A stretch of 11,194 nt of DNA. It comes from Spirochaetales bacterium (GTDB lineage Bacteria > Spirochaetota > Spirochaetia > Sphaerochaetales > Sphaerochaetaceae). How positions within the stretch are numbered: position 1 is the stretch's first letter; every line of letters starts with the position of its first letter. The position numbers were made by a program, and so were the translations under genes. The stretch covers positions 1-11,194 of the forward strand of contig JAGCUM010000164.1 in assembly GCA_017962865.1 (NCBI GenBank). The letters run 5' to 3'. The notes under the pieces were generated by a model. It ran no database searches. It worked only from the letters and a program-made list of their open reading frames with translations, and had not been told where the DNA came from. This document shows, in pieces, positions 8,201-11,194 of the stretch.

Positions 8201-8370
8201 TCATATATGGAATTGCGCATCCTCTCCAGAGGATCCTGGCTGTACAGCCTTCCTCCGGGGAAAACCACCAGCGTATCCTTCCCGCCGCTGGGAAACATGG
8301 AGGCTACGGACGGCCAGAGCGATGCAGAGGATCCCGTCGACAGTTCGGCAGATACGAATCCGATTCTCAT
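5233..8370 (-). CDS. Large one-component regulator: LacI-like sugar sensor, GAF-like, pseudo-kinase, pseudo-receiver, AraC DNA-binding domain
   Basis: A 1045-residue protein with no signal peptide or membrane helix, so it is cytoplasmic. Residues 1-289 form a periplasmic-binding-protein-like sensor of the LacI/Peripla_BP_3 type, with F-P-G-G-R-L near the start and ending in R-R-S-C-G-C (284-289). About 405-525 looks like GAF, then a short coiled coil. F-F-A-N-V-G-E-N-L-R-D-P-L (around 543) is clearly a histidine-kinase dimerisation motif, but the phosphoacceptor position is Glu543. About 616-700 resembles a kinase ATPase domain without its glycine boxes. About 800-925 resembles a receiver, with Ala847 where the phospho-accepting Asp is expected. 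About 935-1035 is a clear AraC/XylS double helix-turn-helix (I-A-D-E-V-H-V-S-E-D-Y-L and V-A-V-A-T-G-F-Q-D-Q-A-Y-F). It probably binds an imported sugar and activates the downstream importer/hydrolase genes on the same strand. Phosphotransfer appears lost. Confidence 0.9.
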   Translation of the reverse strand: MRIGFVSAELSTGSSASLWPSVASMFPSGGKDTLVVFPGGRLYSQDPLERMRNSIYELVTPENLDGSIIWSSSLTGMAKSEDVIEAFRSMLSKPMVTIDGKTNSYPQIPNVRFNASEGSKRIVEHCIEHHGARRIAYIRGPEHHNSAQERYRAFLESMKAHGLEVDMDLVSDPVPWEAGDEAVRQLLEERGKIPGRDFDTLLCASDLMLYRASIELSGSGFEIGKDYFACGFNDSLESRLLNVPVTTVRLPYAGLGVNSVLSFRSIAEDRPCKDRELPALPIFRRSCGCKMGHARETLKDVQSNADQVSEIFAIPGNEAWTMLDRTVKSPTETNLRLLLDRLCRSGADVFEVFEIMSCLDGMISTTEEKKTHLQDTVAYLLPSVLDRNISLRNYEERIRRKAFNAFSNELLQINRITEIDQVIKRNARSLGFEQMHLVVFYEDNSYLVGTDISFPESSLVPELKKPLLDGGVWIAAPLCTETENMGYLLMKSSEFNGQVSDEVRNLVSSALRSSMLFEATRRAQQAAENAEQARTNFFANVGENLRDPLSEISEIVASSALDAEMKKAVLSRISGANSMIDLALGSTGELELSHYTVDLGALLNTFDCYNHIMALPCLILDENRTKQAIQSIVSSIGSSASITAEVQRRGVFIRIGSNGKWNPSSEDPSLLLAQRVIIMQGGTYSIIDNGVSIILPYPTLSGSSPIPWEDGSLACINARPPFSIRDAEIEDVNATVFCEKKRLPSDSGAIFWDMEFKGYNALSGLLGLLSNETYRDMPFLCTSCPKARTMEEAVRAAVEARGRVVLQVGHSSDEIFRWIQDPDVVNCDLGNAVTMARRHEPALVMIALENMEGVTPAILSLISTLRGMKGISQTPAVICSEYLDETLVNAVMGIPNVIVVNTCMLESEEFAMRLRTILGGSELLATNTGAIVKRAQIYICKHATLPVSRWQIADEVHVSEDYLTRIFKKELGLSPWDYLNRYRIWMAGTLLRNTGMSVNDVAVATGFQDQAYFCRVFKKIRGFSPSRVRSIRPKNAKKSEMSKNQ

Positions 8371-8376
8371 GGAAAA

Positions 8377-8405
8377 AGTATAGAACAGCTTTTTTCAGAA
8401 CGCAA
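8377..8405 (-). promoter_or_regulatory. Candidate sigma-70 promoter of the regulator gene, leaderless geometry
   Basis: Minus-strand TTGCGT (8400-8405), a 17-base spacer, then TATACT (8377-8382). The ATG at 8370 begins 6 bases after the -10 box, so transcription would start at about the start codon. No Shine-Dalgarno lies in front of the ATG, which fits a leaderless mRNA. Confidence 0.5.
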
Positions 8406-8462
8406 GTTTTTGTACTTTTCCGACTTCAAAAAGTTATAGACAAGCCGTTTTCTTTAAAATTA

Positions 8463-9815
8463 TCATTTCTTCCATCTTCCGGAGAGGTAGAAGAACAGAC
8501 CTATGAACATCGGCATGAAGCCCGCTATGGCATCCCCGTACCAGCAACCCAGGCTTCCCATCCCGAAGGAGAAACACAGAAGAGCAGCAAGGCCGATTCT
8601 CATCACAATCCCGTCGATGAGTGCAACCGCCAGATTGAGTCTGGTATTACCCGAGCCGTTGATCAGGGCAAAGCTGATGGTTCTCGTCGCGGCCCCATAG
8701 AAATTGAGTATCATCGGGATGGTCAGGATATGGGCAAGCGACAGTACTGCGACATCCGGCGTGAACATCCTGTAGATTTCCGACGGGAAGAGAATCAGCA
8801 GTGCCGTGAACACGGAGAACAGAGCAATGGAAAACACACCGATAGTGGTCAGAATCTTGGGTATTCTTTCATATTTTCTAGCTCCCAGGTTCTGTCCGAC
8901 CATCGATGAGCCTACTATTGTGAAGGACATGGAGACTATTCCGCCCATGGTATTTATCTTGTTCAGCACTCCGGCAAGGGCCGAATAGACCACGCCCTGG
9001 AGGTTGATCCAGGCCAGGAGAAGGATCTTCGAGAACATGACTGCGGCACTCTGGATAGCCATAGGAACTCCCAGAAGAACCAGCGGTTTCAAGGCACGGC
9101 CGCGTATCGCAAAGCTGTGTAGCTTGAAGTCAAAACCGAAGCTCTCGCGCTTGATATACAGATAGATCAGCGATGATATGAAGCTCACACCCTGCCCCAT
9201 CACCGTGGCCAGAGCCGCTCCGAAAACCTCCATATGGAAGATTACCACGAAGACATAGTCCAGAACGATATTCAGAACAGCTGCTACCCCGACGAATACG
9301 AACGGTCTCTTGCTGTCCCCCATTCCGCGAAGGATTGCAGAAACTATGTTGTAGCCGTAGATGAATACCAGACCGACGATGCAGGTGACCGTATAGTCCA
9401 TGGCATATGCATAGGATTCGACCGGAGTGTTCAGTGCATTGAGAATCGGCCTGCGGAGGAAGAAGCATATGAGGGAAATCAGTACGGAAGCTCCGAGAAG
9501 AAAGGTAAAGAGCGTACCGATTGTCTCCTTGACCTCCTCACGGTTTCCGGACCCGACATTCCTTGCAATCAGTACCTGACCGGCGGACGCAAACCCCATG
9601 GATACGAATGTCAGCAGGTGCAGAAGGTCACCGCCGATGGATACGGCACTCATGCCGGCACCGCCGATGAACTGACCTACTATGATCATGTCCACCACGT
9701 TGTAGACGGCCTGAAGGGCATTGGACACGAACAGCGGAAGCGCAAAGAGAAGAAGCTCCTTCGGAACGCTTCCCTGCGTGAGATCCTTCACCATTGTTTT
9801 GCCGTTTTTGTCCAT
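8463..9815 (-). CDS. MATE-family multidrug/toxin antiporter
   Basis: An inner-membrane protein that exports drugs or other organic compounds in exchange for Na+ or H+. It is 450 residues from the chosen start, the normal family length, with about twelve hydrophobic segments. The MATE two-fold repeat is visible: the opening L-L-L-F-A-L-P with Y-N-V-V-D and G-G-D in the N-half, and a parallel L-G-V-P-M-A-I-Q-S in the C-half. The cytoplasmic loops A-R-N-V-G-S-G-N and V-G-Q-N-L-G-A-R-K are hallmark paired motifs. Start choice is uncertain. The frame continues to an ATG at 9845 and a TTG at 9851, and another ATG lies at 9794; none has a Shine-Dalgarno. I prefer the ATG at 9815 because a promoter-like pair ends 7 bases before it. 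The substrate cannot be told from sequence. A 92-base gap without a terminator separates it from the regulator gene downstream. Confidence 0.92.
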   Translation of the reverse strand: MDKNGKTMVKDLTQGSVPKELLLFALPLFVSNALQAVYNVVDMIIVGQFIGGAGMSAVSIGGDLLHLLTFVSMGFASAGQVLIARNVGSGNREEVKETIGTLFTFLLGASVLISLICFFLRRPILNALNTPVESYAYAMDYTVTCIVGLVFIYGYNIVSAILRGMGDSKRPFVFVGVAAVLNIVLDYVFVVIFHMEVFGAALATVMGQGVSFISSLIYLYIKRESFGFDFKLHSFAIRGRALKPLVLLGVPMAIQSAAVMFSKILLLAWINLQGVVYSALAGVLNKINTMGGIVSMSFTIVGSSMVGQNLGARKYERIPKILTTIGVFSIALFSVFTALLILFPSEIYRMFTPDVAVLSLAHILTIPMILNFYGAATRTISFALINGSGNTRLNLAVALIDGIVMRIGLAALLCFSFGMGSLGCWYGDAIAGFMPMFIGLFFYLSGRWKK

Positions 9816-9822
9816 GCCAACG

Positions 9823-9851
9823 ATGATAGCCCGAAAAGGTTGCATGTTCAA
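9823..9851 (-). promoter_or_regulatory. Candidate leaderless promoter of the MATE gene
   Basis: Minus-strand TTGAAC (9846-9851), a 17-base spacer and TATCAT (9823-9828) lie 7 bases before the ATG at 9815. If used, transcription would start at the ATG, and the more upstream in-frame starts would not be translated. Confidence 0.4.
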
Positions 9852-10011
9852 TTGACCGTGACATAATCGTAAACCGAAAACGTGATTCAGATTGTTATTA
9901 TATTAACACAATGTTATAAATTGTTACATTTTTCCGTCCGCCTTCATTGACCTTATTCAATATAGGTGTATTAATGTCATTGCACTAATATCAGAGCCCT
10001 AGGAGCTTATT
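9846..10011. other. Divergent intergenic region with AT-rich repeats
   Basis: The stretch between the MATE and acyl-CoA synthetase genes is much more AT-rich than its surroundings. It holds a second -10-like TATAAT on the minus strand (9897-9902, no good -35), a 13-base palindrome TAACA-CAA-TGTTA (9904-9916), and three copies of WTGTTA on the plus strand (9892-9897, 9911-9916, 9921-9926), the last two 10 bases apart. These may be regulator sites or simply AT-rich promoter DNA. I see no RNA gene or terminator. Confidence 0.4.
9947..9975 (+). promoter_or_regulatory. Candidate promoter of the acyl-CoA synthetase gene
   Basis: TTGACC (9947-9952), 17-base spacer, ATTAAT (9970-9975) preceded by TGT, i.e. 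an extended -10. This predicts a start near 9982 and a ~30-base leader. Inverted TATTA (9969-9973) and TAATA (9986-9990) flank the expected start point and could be a small repressor site. Confidence 0.45.
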
Positions 10012-11194
10012 ATGGTAATCACTGATTTTCTTGAGAGAAACTCGAGACTGTACGGACTGGACACAGCCCTTGTGGTAGTCAGCCCGTCCGAGAAGCGTGA
10101 CCAGGCCGTAACCTGGAGAGAAGCCAGCCTCATCGAGAGCGCTACGGATTCACCCTACAGACGCGAAATGAACTGGAGGCAGTTCGACCAGATGGCCAAC
10201 AGGTTCGCCAACCTGCTGCTCAGCCGCGAGATTCCCCGCGGTACCAAGGTCGGAATTCTCATGATGAACTGCCTTGAATATCTGCCCATCTATTTCGGAG
10301 TCCTGAAGGCCGGCTGCATTGTCGTCCCGATGAACTACCGCTATTCCAGTGACGAAATCAAATACTGCCTGGATCTGGCCGATGTTGAGATTCTGGTCTT
10401 CGGACCCGAGTTCGTCGCCAGAATGGATGCCATCGCCACATCCATCCCGAAGGTCAAGACTCTCTTCTATGTAGGAAAGGACGGCCCCTCCTACACTGAG
10501 AACTGCCTCAGGGTAATGAGCTACACATCCAACGAGGCTCCGCCGATCGAACTGAACCTCGACGACTATGCAGCAATCTATTTCTCATCCGGAACAACCG
10601 GTTTCCCGAAGGCCATCCTGCACAGACACAGAGCTCTCTACAACTCCTGCCTCACCGAGCAGGCCCACCACGGACAGACCAAGGATGACGTCTTCCTCTG
10701 CATTCCCCCGCTCTACCACACTGGTGCCAAGATGCACTGGTTCGGTAGCCTGATGGTGGGGGGAAAGTCCGTAATTCTCAGGGGTATCAAGCCTGAGTGG
10801 ATATTGCGCACCGCCACGGAAGAGAAATGCACCATCGTCTGGCTGCTGGTCCCATGGGTCCAGGATATCCTCGATGCCATCGACAGCGGCAGGATCAATC
10901 TCGATGATTATCTGCTCAGTCAGTGGCGTCTGATGCACGTAGGTGCCCAGACTGTTCCGCCGAGTCTGATCAAGCGCTGGCTGAAGGTCTTCACCGACCA
11001 CCAGTACGATACCAACTACGGACTTTCGGAATCCATCGGACCGGGTTGCGTACACCTCGGAGTCGAGAACGTGGAAAAGGTCGGAGCCATCGGAAAGGCC
11101 GGATACCTGTGGGAGACCAAGATCGTCGCAGATGACGGAAAGACCCTGGTCAAGCAGGGCGACGTCGGAGAGCTTGCGGTCAAGGGACCCGGAG
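10012..11194 (+). CDS. AMP-forming acyl-CoA synthetase/ligase family enzyme (3' end outside window)
   Basis: This is a class I adenylate-forming enzyme. It activates a carboxylic acid with ATP to an acyl-AMP and then usually forms the CoA thioester, in the cytoplasm. The frame is open from the ATG at 10012 to the window end (394 codons; full members are about 500-560). The start is firm: AGGAG at 10001-10005 lies 6 bases upstream. The ATP-binding loop is intact, S-S-G-T-T-G-F-P-K (192-200). The adenine-binding motif Y-G-L-S-E (336-340) and G-D-V-G-E-L-A-V-K-G-P-G at the edge are also typical. N-terminal W-R-Q-F-D-Q-M-A-N-R-F-A-N-L and Y-F-G-V-L-K-A-G-C-I-V-V-P-M-N are standard for fatty-acyl or aryl-CoA ligases. 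An extra segment (about residues 24-51) precedes the W-R-Q-F motif. The substrate cannot be assigned. It is divergent from the MATE gene and probably functionally separate from the pectin locus. Confidence 0.93.
   Translation, partial: MVITDFLERNSRLYGLDTALVVVSPSEKRDQAVTWREASLIESATDSPYRREMNWRQFDQMANRFANLLLSREIPRGTKVGILMMNCLEYLPIYFGVLKAGCIVVPMNYRYSSDEIKYCLDLADVEILVFGPEFVARMDAIATSIPKVKTLFYVGKDGPSYTENCLRVMSYTSNEAPPIELNLDDYAAIYFSSGTTGFPKAILHRHRALYNSCLTEQAHHGQTKDDVFLCIPPLYHTGAKMHWFGSLMVGGKSVILRGIKPEWILRTATEEKCTIVWLLVPWVQDILDAIDSGRINLDDYLLSQWRLMHVGAQTVPPSLIKRWLKVFTDHQYDTNYGLSESIGPGCVHLGVENVEKVGAIGKAGYLWETKIVADDGKTLVKQGDVGELAVKGPG

Noticed and set aside
8396..8450. An inverted ACTTTT/AAAAGT pair upstream of the regulator gene as an operator
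   Set aside because: It is short and made of A/T runs in an AT-rich gap, so it is easily expected by chance.
9234..9866. A 210-codon open frame on the plus strand
   Set aside because: It is antisense to the MATE gene, with no domain signal and no ribosome site.

Overview
The window carries six protein-coding genes. Five are on the minus strand and one is on the plus strand. Coding density is high, and the only sizeable gap is about 200 bases between the divergent genes near 9.8-10.0 kb. The G+C content looks moderate, slightly above half by eye. The solute-binding protein has a type I signal peptide followed by a Q-G-A-A-E-P-type linker and no lipobox cysteine, which points to a diderm. Together with the style of the sensor-regulator, this suggests a gut or rumen spirochaete (Treponema/Sphaerochaeta-like). 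That assignment is an inference from sequence style, not a search result.

Region 1-8370 (minus strand; transcription runs from high to low coordinates) is a pectin-oligosaccharide uptake and breakdown locus. The order of transcription is as follows. First comes a 1045-residue one-component regulator with a LacI-like sugar-binding sensor, a GAF-like part, decayed histidine-kinase and receiver-like parts, and a C-terminal AraC DNA-binding domain. Next are two YteP/YtcP-type CUT1 permeases, then an abundant-type periplasmic solute-binding protein. Last is a cytoplasmic GH105 unsaturated galacturonyl hydrolase fused to the start of a GH28 polygalacturonase domain, cut by the window edge. No ABC ATPase is present in the window, as is common for this importer class, which tends to share an ATPase encoded elsewhere. 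Stem-loops sit on both sides of the binding-protein gene. One of them is a good intrinsic terminator just 15 bases before the GH105-GH28 start codon, which suggests binding-protein mRNA is made in excess of the enzyme mRNA.

Region 8463-9851 (minus strand) is a MATE-family multidrug/cation antiporter. Upstream of it, and also upstream of the regulator, a sigma-70-like promoter lies 6-7 bases from a start codon with no Shine-Dalgarno sequence. Both may therefore give leaderless mRNAs. The genes in between (permease YtcP, binding protein) and the plus-strand gene have clear GGAGG/AGGAG sites.

Region 10012-11194 (plus strand) is the first ~394 codons of an AMP-forming acyl-CoA synthetase family enzyme, transcribed divergently from the MATE gene and cut by the window end. 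It has no evident link to pectin use.

How it fits together (inference): the binding protein and permeases import pectin or rhamnogalacturonan oligosaccharides. The cytoplasmic GH105-GH28 enzyme removes the unsaturated terminal uronic acid and hydrolyses galacturonide linkages. The cytoplasmic sensor-regulator reads an imported sugar and switches the operon. No RNA genes, CRISPR arrays or mobile elements were seen.
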